In this document: positions 8,354-16,700 of the stretch, in pieces
Layout of the letters: every line of letters begins with the position of its first letter
Numbering within the stretch: the stretch's first letter is position 1
DNA from: Saccharopolyspora erythraea
GTDB lineage: Bacteria > Actinomycetota > Actinomycetes > Mycobacteriales > Pseudonocardiaceae
Direction: 5' to 3'
Assembly: GCF_018141105.1 (NCBI RefSeq)
Contig: NZ_CP054839.1
Location: 5,769,411-5,833,410, forward strand
Length of the DNA stretch: 64,000 bases
Program-made: the position numbers and the translations under genes
Notes under the pieces: model-generated
What the model was told of the DNA's origin: nothing
The model's database searches: none
What the model saw: only the letters and a program-made list of their open reading frames with translations

Positions 8354-9964
8354 TCAGTGCACGGTGGCTTTCTCCGCCCCCGCTCCCGTGAGCGAACGCA
8401 CCTCCATCTCCGCGTACTTGTCCTCGTTGTGCTCCCGGGAGAGCACCGTGCCCAGCCAGCCGAAGAAGAACGACAGCGGGATGGACACCAGACCCGGGTT
8501 CTGCAACGGGAACCAGTGGAAGTCGGTTCCGGTCAGCATCGCCTCGTCGCCACCGGAGACAGCCGGGGAGAACACGATCAGCACGACCGTGGCCGCCAGT
8601 CCACCGTAGATGCTCCACAGCGCTCCGGAGGTGTTGAACCGCTTCCAGAACAGCGAGTACAGGATCGTCGGCAGGTTCGCCGACGCGGCGACGGCGAAGG
8701 CCAGTGCGACGAGGAACGCGACGTTCTGGTTGCGCGCCAGGATGCCGCCGACGATCGCGACGGCACCGATCACCACCGCGGTGATCCGCGCGACCCGGAC
8801 CTCCGCGGCCTTGTCCTCGACCTGCCCCTTCTTGATCACGTTCGCGTAGATGTCGTGGGCGAAGGAGGCCGAGGCGGTGATGGTCAGCCCGGCGACGACC
8901 GCGAGGATCGTCGCGAAGGCGACCGCCGCGATGAAGCCGAGCAGCACCGGGCCGCCGAGCGCCTGCGCGAGCAACGGTGCCGCCGAGTTGGACGAACCCG
9001 GAGCGCTCTTGATCGCCTCCGGCCCGACGATGGCTCCGGCGCCGTAGCCGAGCACCAGCGTGAACAGGTAGAACAGACCGATCAGCCAGATCGCCCAGAC
9101 CACCGAACGGCGGGCTTCCTTGGCTGTCGGGACGGTGTAGAACCGCATCAGCACGTGCGGCAGACCGGCGGTTCCGAGCACGAGCGCCAAGCCCAGGGAG
9201 ATGAAGTCGAGCTTGCTCGTCTCGCTCTTGCCGTACTTCGCGCCGGGGTTGAGCAGCTTCTCCCCCGTTTCCCCGGCCCGGTCGACCGCCGCCTGCATCA
9301 CGGCCGAGAGGTCGAACCCGAACATGCCGAACACCCACAGGGTCATCGCCGCCGCACCGCTGATCAGCAGTGCCGCCTTGATGATCTGCACCCATGTCGT
9401 GCCCTTCATGCCGCCGACCAGCACGTAGACGATCATGATCACACCGACGATCGCGATCACCACGGCCTGCCCCGTGCCGCTGGTGATGCCCAGCAGCAGC
9501 GAGACCAGCACACCTGCTCCCGCCATCTGCGCCAGCAGGTAGAAGAAGCTGACCGCGAGCGTCGAGGTGGCCGCCGCGGCGCGCACCGGGCGCTGCCGCA
9601 TCCGGAACGCCAGGACATCGCCCATCGTGTACTTGCCGGTGTTGCGCAGCAGCTCCGCGACCAGCAGCAGGGCCACCAGCCAGGCGACCAGGAAGCCGAT
9701 CGAGTACAGGAAGCCGTCGTAGCCGTACACCGCGATCGCGCCGACGATGCCGAGGAACGAGGCCGCCGACAGGTAGTCACCTGAGATCGCGATTCCGTTC
9801 TGCGGCCCGGAGAACGCGCGACCGGCGGCGTAGTAGTCCGACGCGGTCCGGGTGTTGCGGCTGGCGCGCAGCACGATGACGAGGGTGATGACGACGAAGG
9901 CGGCGAAGATGCTGATGTTCAGCAGCGGGCTGCTGCCCTCCACGCCTTGCGCGAGGTTGTTCAT
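8354..9964 (-). CDS. actP: Sodium:solute symporter, cation/acetate (ActP/MctC) type
   Basis: A 536-residue permease of the sodium:solute symporter family with about 13 hydrophobic segments. The ActP signatures AISGDYLSAASFLG near the N-terminus and GTAGLPHVLMRFYTV near the middle are present, as is the AKYGKSE loop found in ActP. E. coli ActP carries acetate and glycolate; the actinobacterial relative MctC carries pyruvate, acetate and propionate, so a short monocarboxylate is expected. Its ATG overlaps the stop of the upstream DUF485 gene by four bases, so translation is coupled. LytTR-type boxes lie upstream of the operon. Confidence 0.88.
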   Translation of the reverse strand: MNNLAQGVEGSSPLLNISIFAAFVVITLVIVLRASRNTRTASDYYAAGRAFSGPQNGIAISGDYLSAASFLGIVGAIAVYGYDGFLYSIGFLVAWLVALLLVAELLRNTGKYTMGDVLAFRMRQRPVRAAAATSTLAVSFFYLLAQMAGAGVLVSLLLGITSGTGQAVVIAIVGVIMIVYVLVGGMKGTTWVQIIKAALLISGAAAMTLWVFGMFGFDLSAVMQAAVDRAGETGEKLLNPGAKYGKSETSKLDFISLGLALVLGTAGLPHVLMRFYTVPTAKEARRSVVWAIWLIGLFYLFTLVLGYGAGAIVGPEAIKSAPGSSNSAAPLLAQALGGPVLLGFIAAVAFATILAVVAGLTITASASFAHDIYANVIKKGQVEDKAAEVRVARITAVVIGAVAIVGGILARNQNVAFLVALAFAVAASANLPTILYSLFWKRFNTSGALWSIYGGLAATVVLIVFSPAVSGGDEAMLTGTDFHWFPLQNPGLVSIPLSFFFGWLGTVLSREHNEDKYAEMEVRSLTGAGAEKATVH

Positions 9965-10305
9965 CGCTCAGCCCCCTCGACCTCGGCGCGGATCCGGTCG
10001 GCCACCGGATCCAGGTGCCGGTTCGCGAACCGCACGTACAGCGCGGTGATGACGAACGTGGACACGAACTGGAGCAGCCCCAGCACCAGGCCCACGTTGA
10101 TGTTGCCGACCAGCTTGATGGACATGAAGCCTTGCGCGTAGTCGGCCAGCAGCACGTACACCAGGTACCAGGCGAGGAAGAACGCGGTCATCGGGAACAC
10201 GAACCCCCGGAGGCGGTGGCGGAGAACGCGGAACTCCGCACTCTCGTGCACTTCGCGCCACACGTCCGCACTGGGCGCTGGCTCAGCTCGCTCACTCCTA
10301 GTCAC
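9961..10305 (-). CDS. DUF485 small membrane protein, partner of ActP/MctC symporter
   Basis: A 114-residue protein with two transmembrane segments (about residues 38-58 and 76-98) and the DUF485 pattern around FPMTAFFLAWYLVYVLLADYA. DUF485 proteins are nearly always encoded directly before acetate-type symporters (for example beside mctC in Corynebacterium) and are thought to assist them. The start is GTG at 10305 with AGGAGG seven bases upstream. The Shine-Dalgarno sequence partly coincides with an inverted repeat at 10314-10341. Confidence 0.88.
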   Translation of the reverse strand: MTRSERAEPAPSADVWREVHESAEFRVLRHRLRGFVFPMTAFFLAWYLVYVLLADYAQGFMSIKLVGNINVGLVLGLLQFVSTFVITALYVRFANRHLDPVADRIRAEVEGAER

Positions 10306-10313
10306 GACAGCCT

Positions 10314-10341
10314 CCTAACGAGTGGTGCGCGACACGTTAGG
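10314..10341 (-). promoter_or_regulatory. Inverted repeat overlapping the ribosome site of the DUF485-actP operon
   Basis: On the minus strand CCTAACG and CGTTAGG are separated by 14 bases, and the second arm runs into the AGGAGG of the DUF485 gene. It could be an operator or a weak RNA hairpin that limits ribosome access. The arms also loosely match LytTR half-boxes (CACGTTAGG in one direction, CTCGTTAGG in the other). Confidence 0.45.
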
Positions 10342-10392
10342 CGCGTCACACTCGCGGGAGAACCGATGACGGTCCGATAGACGACGGGTACG

Positions 10393-10433
10393 ACGAACGG
10401 TCCACGAACGGCATCAGGAACGGGTCGAACGGT
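10393..10433 (-). promoter_or_regulatory. Array of four LytTR-type direct repeats upstream of DUF485-actP
   Basis: The hexamer GAACGG (CCGTTC on the minus strand) occurs at 10395, 10406, 10418 and 10427, spaced 11, 12 and 9 bases, about one helical turn. On the minus strand the copies read ACCGTTCGT, GCCGTTCGT, CCCGTTCCT and ACCGTTCGA. The first is an exact fit to the general LytTR box [TA][AC][CA]GTTN[AG][TG] and to the core of the AlgR site. The array is 88-128 bases upstream of the DUF485 start, where an activator would bind. A LytTR regulator is encoded next door. Confidence 0.6.
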
Positions 10434-10481
10434 TTCGCGAAGCCCGCGCGGGAGACCGGTACCGCGGCGTTCCGGAAGGGC

Positions 10482-12170
10482 TCACCGCACCCGCTGCGCC
10501 GACCTGGACTCCTCGTCGAGGTGCAGCCGCAGCATGGCCGCCTCGGCCCACGGGGGCGGATACCCGCGCAACGAGACCACCACCATCGTGGCGAACGCCA
10601 GCGGCACCGCCCAGGGTGCGGGCTGGGCGACCAGAATCGCCAGCCAGCCCGGCAGCGGCGGGCCGAACAGGGTCGCCGCGATGGCCGCCGACGACGCCGT
10701 CAGACCGACCAGCACCCCGCTGAGCGCGCCCGCGCTGGTCAGCCGCCGCCACCAGATGCCCAGCACCAGCAACGGGCAGAACGTGGCCGCGGCGACCGAG
10801 AAGCCCCAGGTGACCAGCGTCCCCGCCGCCAGGTGCGTGGCCTGCAGCGCGAGCAACACCACCACCGCCGCAGCCAGCACGACCGCGACGCGCAGCTGGC
10901 CGAGACCACCCGCGGCCAGGTCGTGCGAGATCGCCCCGGACACCACCAGCAGCAGACCCAGCGACGTGGCCAGGAACGCCGCGAAAGCACCGCCGGTGAG
11001 CAGCGCAGTGAAAAGCGTGCCCTGCCACCCCGCGTCCACCTGCGTGGGCAGTGCGACGACGAGCACGTCGGTCACGCCCGACAGGTAGAGGTGGGGCACC
11101 AGCACCCTGCCGAGCGCTCCGTAGATCCCCGGGAACAGGTAGAAGACTCCGAGCAGCACGACGGTGAGCGCCGCGGTCCGGCGGGCCGACCTGCCGTCCG
11201 GGCTGGTGTGGAAGCGGACCAGTACGTGCGGCAGGCCCATGGTGCCGAACATCGTCGCCACCAGCACCGCCCACGTGCCCAGCAGCGGGTGTTCGGCGTT
11301 CTCCAGGTCGAGCAGCGGACGCCGCCAGTCGTGCCCGCCCGGCACGTCGGCGCCGCGCAACCCGGGCACGGGGGCGCCGCTGCCGAAGACCACCGTGCGC
11401 CCGGCGGTGATCTCGTGCTCTCCGACCGGGAGCACCGAAACGGCACCGTCCGGGCCGCGCACCGGCGTCGGCTCGCCGACCTCCAGCACCACGTCCACCT
11501 GGAACACCACCGGGGTGTCCTCGGCGAACCGGGTGATCTCGACGGGGTGCAGGGCGTCGTGGCGAACCGACGGGCCTGCTTGCAGCAGCAACCACACCGC
11601 GGGCACGATGAACAGCGTCAGCTTCAGGCAGAACTGGAACGCCTGGACGTAGGTCGCGGCCCGCATCCCGCCGAGCGCCAGCGTCGCGCTCACCACCGTG
11701 CCGGCCAGCACCACGCCCACCCAGTACGGCGTGCCGCTGACCACGCTCAGCACCAGACCCGCCGTCCGGAACTGGGGCACCAGGTACAGCCCGGCGATGA
11801 TCAGCACGACGACCGCGGCCACCCGCCGCAGACCGGGCGAGGCCAGCCGCGCCTCGGCGAAGTCGGGGACCGTGAGGGCTCCCGACCGCCGCAGCGGAGC
11901 GGCGACGAGCACCAGCATCGCGATGTAGCCCGCGGTGAACCCGACCGGATACCACAGCGCGCCCACGCCGTCGGACAACATGATCCCGGCGACGCCCAGG
12001 AACGACGCCGCGGAGAGGTACTCGCCGGAGACGGCCGCGGAGTTGACCAGCGGGGAGACCTGGCGCGAAGCGACCAGGAAGTCCGAGGTGGTGCGCATCG
12101 CCGCCACACCCCGCAGGCCGATCAGCAGCGTCAGCAGGACGATCAGCGCCACCGCGACCGCGGCGGACAT
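10482..12170 (-). CDS. Second sodium:solute symporter with enlarged extracytoplasmic loop
   Basis: A 562-residue symporter related to ActP, with SGEYLSAASFLG and GTMGLPHVLVRFHTS in the same places as the first symporter. Between the helix ending LLLQAGPS and the GTMGLPH helix there is a hydrophilic stretch of about 100 residues (EITRFAEDTPVV to HDWRRPLLDLENAEHPLLG), longer than the matching loop in the first symporter and predicted to face outside. The ATG at 12170 overlaps the previous stop by one base (TGATG). It is translationally coupled to the small membrane protein and the LytST genes. Its substrate is probably also a carboxylate. Confidence 0.85.
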   Translation of the reverse strand: MSAAVAVALIVLLTLLIGLRGVAAMRTTSDFLVASRQVSPLVNSAAVSGEYLSAASFLGVAGIMLSDGVGALWYPVGFTAGYIAMLVLVAAPLRRSGALTVPDFAEARLASPGLRRVAAVVVLIIAGLYLVPQFRTAGLVLSVVSGTPYWVGVVLAGTVVSATLALGGMRAATYVQAFQFCLKLTLFIVPAVWLLLQAGPSVRHDALHPVEITRFAEDTPVVFQVDVVLEVGEPTPVRGPDGAVSVLPVGEHEITAGRTVVFGSGAPVPGLRGADVPGGHDWRRPLLDLENAEHPLLGTWAVLVATMFGTMGLPHVLVRFHTSPDGRSARRTAALTVVLLGVFYLFPGIYGALGRVLVPHLYLSGVTDVLVVALPTQVDAGWQGTLFTALLTGGAFAAFLATSLGLLLVVSGAISHDLAAGGLGQLRVAVVLAAAVVVLLALQATHLAAGTLVTWGFSVAAATFCPLLVLGIWWRRLTSAGALSGVLVGLTASSAAIAATLFGPPLPGWLAILVAQPAPWAVPLAFATMVVVSLRGYPPPWAEAAMLRLHLDEESRSAQRVR

Positions 12171-12517
12171 CAGCGGTCCTCCGCCTTGTCGGCCCGGCGC
12201 AGCTGCCACCAGGCCAGCGCCGCCATCGCCGGGAAGGGCACGACCACCAGCAGCAGCCACGAGAGCGGGATGCTGTACAGCCGGACCTCGTCGAGCGCGG
12301 GCGCCAACGCGAACAGGACCGGCAACCCGAACAGCAGGGTGAACAGCGCCGACAGCGTCACCGCTCCCCTCCTGCTCTGGGCCAGGTACAGCCGTCGGGC
12401 ACGCCGGGCCTCGGCGGGGTCCAGCCTCGGTGCCCGCCAGCGGCGGCGCACCACGCGGCGGGCATGCGCGACCCGCGTCTGCGGGCTCATCACGGTGACC
12501 CGCCTGCGACCGCTCAT
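12170..12517 (-). CDS. Small two-helix membrane protein, DUF485-like symporter partner
   Basis: A 115-residue protein with a basic N-terminal half (many Arg) and two hydrophobic segments (SALFTLLFGLPVLFALAPAL and IPLSWLLLVVVPFPAMAALAWW). Size, topology and position directly before a symporter gene mirror the DUF485 protein at 9961-10305, but sequence similarity is weak, so I call it DUF485-like rather than a family member. ATG at 12517 overlaps the stop of the response-regulator gene by one base; an internal ATG at 12490 is a possible alternative. Confidence 0.75.
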   Translation of the reverse strand: MSGRRRVTVMSPQTRVAHARRVVRRRWRAPRLDPAEARRARRLYLAQSRRGAVTLSALFTLLFGLPVLFALAPALDEVRLYSIPLSWLLLVVVPFPAMAALAWWQLRRADKAEDR

Positions 12518-13311
12518 CACTCGCTCCGGACGGACCGCGCGAGCTCGGTGCGCTGGGCGTCACGCAGCAGCCTCTCGCGCAGGTCCCGCGCGTGCCGCCT
12601 GCTGACCGGGACGTCGCCGACGTCGGTGTGCGCGATCAGCGCTCCGGTCGTGTCGCTGCGCAGCTCGCGCACGGCGGCGAGCGACACCAGGAAGCTGCGG
12701 TGCACCCGCGAGAAGCCGGCGTCGCCCCAGTACTCCTCCAGCCTGGAGATCGGCATCCGCACGACGTGCACCCCGCTCGGGGTGTGCAGGCGGACGTAGT
12801 CGCCCTGGGCCTCGGCGAAGCGAACCTCGCTGCGCCGCACGTAGCGGGTCCGGCCCGCTGCCTCCACCGGCAGCGCCGCCATCGCGTCCGGCGGCTGCGG
12901 CGCGGGCTGCTCGGCGCTCGCGGGCTCCTCCGGGCCCGGGGCCAGCATCTTGCCCACGCGCTCCAGGGCGGCCGACAGGCGCTCGACGCGCACCGGTTTG
13001 AGCAGGTAGTCCACCGCGCCGATGTCGTAGGCCGTCACGGCGTGGCGGTCGTAGGCGGTGACGAACACGATGGCGGGCGGATCGGCCAGCTTGGCCAGCA
13101 GGGTGGCCAGCTCCAGCCCGTCCAGCCCCGGCATCGAGATGTCCAGGAACACCGCGTCGAAGCGGGCGGTCCGGATCATCTTCAGGGCGGCGACCGCGTC
13201 CGCGGCGCCGGCGACCTCGGCCACCTCCGGCGCCTCCCGCAGCAGCCTGCACAGCTCCTCGAGCGCGGGGGCCACGTCGTCGACGGCCAGAACGCGCAGT
13301 CCTGCGGACAT
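12517..13311 (-). CDS. LytTR-family response regulator
   Basis: A 264-residue regulator. The receiver domain (residues about 4-120) has the DD pair AVDDVAPA, the phospho-acceptor Asp near residue 54 in [11 protein letters not shown], and the conserved Lys in YLLKPV. A linker rich in Pro, Gln and Ala precedes a LytTR DNA-binding domain (about 165-262; [31 protein letters not shown]). The start is the ATG at 13311, which overlaps the kinase stop (TGATG). It is the obvious candidate to bind the boxes at 10393-10433 and 14447-14492. Confidence 0.9.
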   Translation of the reverse strand: MSAGLRVLAVDDVAPALEELCRLLREAPEVAEVAGAADAVAALKMIRTARFDAVFLDISMPGLDGLELATLLAKLADPPAIVFVTAYDRHAVTAYDIGAVDYLLKPVRVERLSAALERVGKMLAPGPEEPASAEQPAPQPPDAMAALPVEAAGRTRYVRRSEVRFAEAQGDYVRLHTPSGVHVVRMPISRLEEYWGDAGFSRVHRSFLVSLAAVRELRSDTTGALIAHTDVGDVPVSRRHARDLRERLLRDAQRTELARSVRSE

Positions 13312-14417
13312 CACGGCACCACCCCCGGTTGGAACCGGGGTACCCGGACGACCACCCGGGTACCCGCGCCTTCGGCGGTCTCGACGACCAGCCCGTACCA
13401 CGCTCCGTACACGGTGCGCAGCCTGCGGTCGACGCTGGCCAGCCCCATGCTCTCCGTCGAGCCCTGCCCGGCCAGCAGCGCCTGCGCGCGGGCCGGGTCC
13501 ATGCCGACGCCGTCGTCCTCCACGCTGATCACCAGGTCGGTGCCCTCGGCCTCGCCCTGCACCTGGACCAGGCCGGTGCCCTGCCCGTCCGGGGTCAGCC
13601 GGGGCTCGACCCCGTGCCGCACCGCGTTCTCCACCAGCGGTTCGAGCACCAGGTACGGGATGGCGACCGCGAGCACCTCCGGCGCGACCCTGATCTGCAC
13701 CTTCAGCCGGTCGCCGAGCACCGCGCGCTGCAGCCCGAGGTAGGTCTCGATCGCGTGGAACTCGTCGGAGACCGTGGTGTACTCCCGGTGCCGGGCCAGG
13801 CCGTAGCGGATGAAGTCGGCGAAGTCGAGCATCAGCTCGTGCGAGCGGTCGGGGTCGGACCGCACCAGCGAGGCGATCACGGTCATCGCGTTGTACATGA
13901 AGTGCGGCGAGATCTCCGCGCGCAGTGCCCGCATCTCGGCCTGCGCGGCCAGGTCGGCGGAGTGCTCCAGCCGGGCCCGTTCCAGGGCGGCCTCGGTCCA
14001 GGCCGCCACCTCGCGCACCGCGGTCATCCGGGTGTCGCCGTCCACCACGAGCACCCCGGCGAGCTCCTCGAACGCGTGCAGCGGCATCGCCACCAGCGGA
14101 GGACGACCGCTGCGGTCCTCGGTGTCGAGCACGTCGGCCACCAGCCGCTCCGCGTCCGGCGCCGTCCGCGGGCTGCCCGACCAGCGCACCGCTCCGGACA
14201 GGTCGGCGAGCCCCACGGCGCGGACCCCGAGCAGTTTGCGCAGGTCACGGGCCGCGGCCGAGGCCCGCGGGCCCGCGGCGCCCTCGCGGAGGTCGTCGAC
14301 CACCCGGCGAGCGATGTGCAGCACCGACGCCGTCGCGGTGCGCGAACGCGGCCACCACGCCCCGAGGAGCTCGTGGTGGAGCGTGCGGTCGGCGGGCACC
14401 GGCATCGTCGCTCCCAT
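13311..14417 (-). CDS. LytS/YpdA-type sensor histidine kinase, soluble
   Basis: A 368-residue kinase without transmembrane segments, unlike classical LytS. Residues about 50-160 look like a GAF-type sensor. The His_kinase domain has [11 protein letters not shown] with the phospho-acceptor His near residue 172, followed by a HATPase domain ([18 protein letters not shown]). A soluble sensor suggests an intracellular signal. Known LytS-type relatives in E. coli (BtsS, YpdA) respond to pyruvate, and this locus with monocarboxylate symporters and Acs makes acetate or pyruvate a reasonable guess. ATG at 14417 or 14405. Confidence 0.88.
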   Translation of the reverse strand: MGATMPVPADRTLHHELLGAWWPRSRTATASVLHIARRVVDDLREGAAGPRASAAARDLRKLLGVRAVGLADLSGAVRWSGSPRTAPDAERLVADVLDTEDRSGRPPLVAMPLHAFEELAGVLVVDGDTRMTAVREVAAWTEAALERARLEHSADLAAQAEMRALRAEISPHFMYNAMTVIASLVRSDPDRSHELMLDFADFIRYGLARHREYTTVSDEFHAIETYLGLQRAVLGDRLKVQIRVAPEVLAVAIPYLVLEPLVENAVRHGVEPRLTPDGQGTGLVQVQGEAEGTDLVISVEDDGVGMDPARAQALLAGQGSTESMGLASVDRRLRTVYGAWYGLVVETAEGAGTRVVVRVPRFQPGVVP

Positions 14418-14446
14418 CGCCGTCGACAGGATGCCTGGATGTTAGT

Positions 14447-14492
14447 TCCGTTCAGGCCACCCGGGCGAGGGACCCTCTCATCGACCGTTCGT
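14447..14492. promoter_or_regulatory. Two LytTR-type boxes between the kinase gene and acs
   Basis: TCCGTTCAG at 14447-14455 and ACCGTTCGT at 14484-14492 both fit the LytTR consensus exactly. A weaker copy (GATGTTAGT, 14438-14446) lies nine bases before the first. They sit 30-75 bases upstream of the kinase start and 169-214 bases upstream of acs, so they could serve autoregulation, acs activation or both. ACCGTTCGT is identical to the best box upstream of the DUF485-actP operon. Confidence 0.5.
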
Positions 14493-14590
14493 CGCGCGCT
14501 GGACGCGTTCTGTCGTGACTGTCCGGCATCCCGTCGCGAGAAGCGTGCCGGGACTCACTCGATCCACTTACGTTGGCCGACACGCAAAGT

Positions 14591-14642
14591 GAGGTTCCGC
14601 CACCGGCGCCCCACACAAGGTGAGTTCGAGACAGGCACTGAG
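14591..14642 (+). repeat. Partial copy of an intergenic repeat (right half)
   Basis: GAGGTTCCGCCACCGG followed by CAAGGTGAGTTCGAGACAGGC matches the right half of the longer elements at 21739-21831 and 23501-23615. It lies in the leader of acs, ending about 20 bases before the acs start, and here it is not next to a stop codon. Confidence 0.6.
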
Positions 14643-14660
14643 CACAGTGAGGGAGTGGTC

Positions 14661-16628
14661 GTGACCATCGACGCTGAGAACGCGAGGTCCGCGGACGATG
14701 TGGCGTTCCCGCCGTCCGGGGAGTTCGCCGCCCAAGCCAATGCGACGTCGGAGCTCTACGCCCAGGCCGACGCCGACCGCGAGGCGTTCTGGGCCGACCA
14801 GGCCCGCCACCTGCACTGGGACACCGAGTGGGAGCAGGTGCTGGACTCCTCCGGCGCCCCGTTCGCCAAGTGGTTCGTCGGCGGCAAGCTCAACGTCGCC
14901 TACAACTGTGTGGACCGCCACGTCGAGGCCGGCAACGGCGACCGGGTGGCCATCTACTGGGAGGGCGAACCGGGCGACTCCCGCGCCATCACCTACGCCG
15001 AACTGGCACGCGAGGTGGCCCGCACGGCCAACGCGCTGGCCTCGCTCGGTGTCGGCGCGGGCGACCGGGTCGCGATCTACCTGCCGATGCTGCCCGAAGC
15101 GGTCTACTCGATGCTGGCCTGCGCCCGGCTGGGCGCCCTGCACAGCGTCGTGTTCGGCGGGTTCTCCTCCGAAGCGCTGCGCACCCGCATCAACGACGCC
15201 GAGGCCAAGGTCGTCATCACCGCCGACGGCCAGTACCGCCGCGGCAAGGCCATGCCCCTCAAGACCAACGTCGACGAGGCCGTGGCCGCCACCCCCAGCG
15301 TCGAACACGTCCTCGTGGTCCAGCGCACCAAGACCGACGTCGAGTGGAACACCGACCGCGACAAGTGGTGGCACGAGACCGTCGAAGGCCAGCCCGAGGC
15401 CCACACCCCGGAGTTCTTCGACGCCGAGCACCCGCTGTTCATCCTCTACACCTCCGGCACCACCGGACGCCCCAAGGGCATCCTGCACACCTCCGGCGGC
15501 TACCTCACCCAGGCCGCCTACACCCACCGCACCGTCTTCGACCTCAAACCCGACACCGACGTCTACTGGTGCACCGCCGACATCGGCTGGGTCACCGGCC
15601 ACACCTACATCGTCTACGGGCCACTGGCCAACGGCGCCTCCCAGGTCATCTACGAAGGCACCCCCAACACCCCGCACGAAGGCCGCCACTGGGAAATCGT
15701 GGCCAAGTACGGCGTCACGCTCTACTACACCGCGCCCACCACCATCCGCACCTTCATGAAATGGGGCGCCGAGATCCCCGCCCGCTACGACCTGTCCTCA
15801 CTGCGGGTCCTCGGCAGCGTCGGTGAACCGATCAACCCCGAGGCCTGGATGTGGTACCGCGAACACATCGGCGGCAACCACGCCCCCATCGTCGACACCT
15901 GGTGGCAAACCGAAACCGGCGCGATCATGATCTCGCCGCTGCCCGGCGTCACCGCCACCAAACCCGGCTCCGCCCAGGTCCCACTGCCCGGCATCTCCGC
16001 CAAGGTCGTCAACGAGCAGGGCGAGCAGGTCGGCCCCGGCGGCGGCGGACTGCTCGTGCTCGACCAACCCTGGCCCGCGATGCTGCGCGGCATCTGGGGC
16101 GACGACGACCGCTACCGCGAAACCTACTGGTCCAAATTCGCCGACAAGGGCTACTACTTCGCCGGCGACGGCGCCAAATACGACGACGACGGCGACCTCT
16201 GGCTACTCGGCCGCGTCGACGACGTCATGAACGTCTCCGGCCACCGGATCTCGACCACCGAGGTCGAATCCGCCCTGGTCTCCCACCCCACCGTGGCCGA
16301 GGCCGCCGTGGTCGGCGCCAGCGACCCCACCACCGGACAAGGCATCGTCGCCTTCGTCATCCTGCGCGGCGGCACCGACGACGAAGCCTCCGGCGAAGCC
16401 GCCATCAAGGCCCTGCGCGACCACGTCGCCCACGAAATCGGCCCCATAGCCAAACCCCGCCAGATCATGGTCGTGCCCGAACTCCCCAAAACCCGCTCCG
16501 GCAAGATCATGCGACGGCTCCTGCGCGACGTCGCCGAAAACCGCGAAATCGGCGACGTCTCCACCCTCGCCGACCCCTCCGTCATGGACCTCATCTCGGC
16601 CGGACTCGGCACATCCCGCGACGACTGA
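14661..16628 (+). CDS. acs: Acetyl-CoA synthetase
   Basis: A 655-residue AMP-forming acetate:CoA ligase, the usual length for Acs. It has the N-terminal ACAS_N segment ([15 protein letters not shown]), the nucleotide-binding loop [11 protein letters not shown] near residue 265, the Trp-lined acetate pocket region (DTWWQTETG), and the C-terminal motif RSGKIMRR near residue 613, whose Lys is the classical acetylation-control site. Start is GTG at 14661 with GGGAG five or six bases ahead. The gene is divergent from the LytST operon and probably belongs to its regulon with the acetate symporters. Confidence 0.95.
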   Translation: MTIDAENARSADDVAFPPSGEFAAQANATSELYAQADADREAFWADQARHLHWDTEWEQVLDSSGAPFAKWFVGGKLNVAYNCVDRHVEAGNGDRVAIYWEGEPGDSRAITYAELAREVARTANALASLGVGAGDRVAIYLPMLPEAVYSMLACARLGALHSVVFGGFSSEALRTRINDAEAKVVITADGQYRRGKAMPLKTNVDEAVAATPSVEHVLVVQRTKTDVEWNTDRDKWWHETVEGQPEAHTPEFFDAEHPLFILYTSGTTGRPKGILHTSGGYLTQAAYTHRTVFDLKPDTDVYWCTADIGWVTGHTYIVYGPLANGASQVIYEGTPNTPHEGRHWEIVAKYGVTLYYTAPTTIRTFMKWGAEIPARYDLSSLRVLGSVGEPINPEAWMWYREHIGGNHAPIVDTWWQTETGAIMISPLPGVTATKPGSAQVPLPGISAKVVNEQGEQVGPGGGGLLVLDQPWPAMLRGIWGDDDRYRETYWSKFADKGYYFAGDGAKYDDDGDLWLLGRVDDVMNVSGHRISTTEVESALVSHPTVAEAAVVGASDPTTGQGIVAFVILRGGTDDEASGEAAIKALRDHVAHEIGPIAKPRQIMVVPELPKTRSGKIMRRLLRDVAENREIGDVSTLADPSVMDLISAGLGTSRDD

Positions 16629-16652
16629 AGACCACCACGGTCCGACGCGACA

Positions 16653-16688
16653 CGAGCGTGCCCGCACGAGAAGGTGCGGGCACGCTCG
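16653..16688. terminator. Bidirectional hairpin terminator
   Basis: A perfect 15-bp stem (16653-16667 with 16674-16688), loop GAGAAG, sits between the convergent acs and HyuB-type genes, 25 and 12 bases from the two stops. Confidence 0.8.
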
Positions 16689-16700
16689 GGGGACTGCGGG

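Noticed and set aside
10393-10433. Considered as a short CRISPR-like or tandem repeat
   Set aside because: The repeat units are only 6-9 bases at helical-turn spacing, and an adjacent LytTR gene offers a better explanation.
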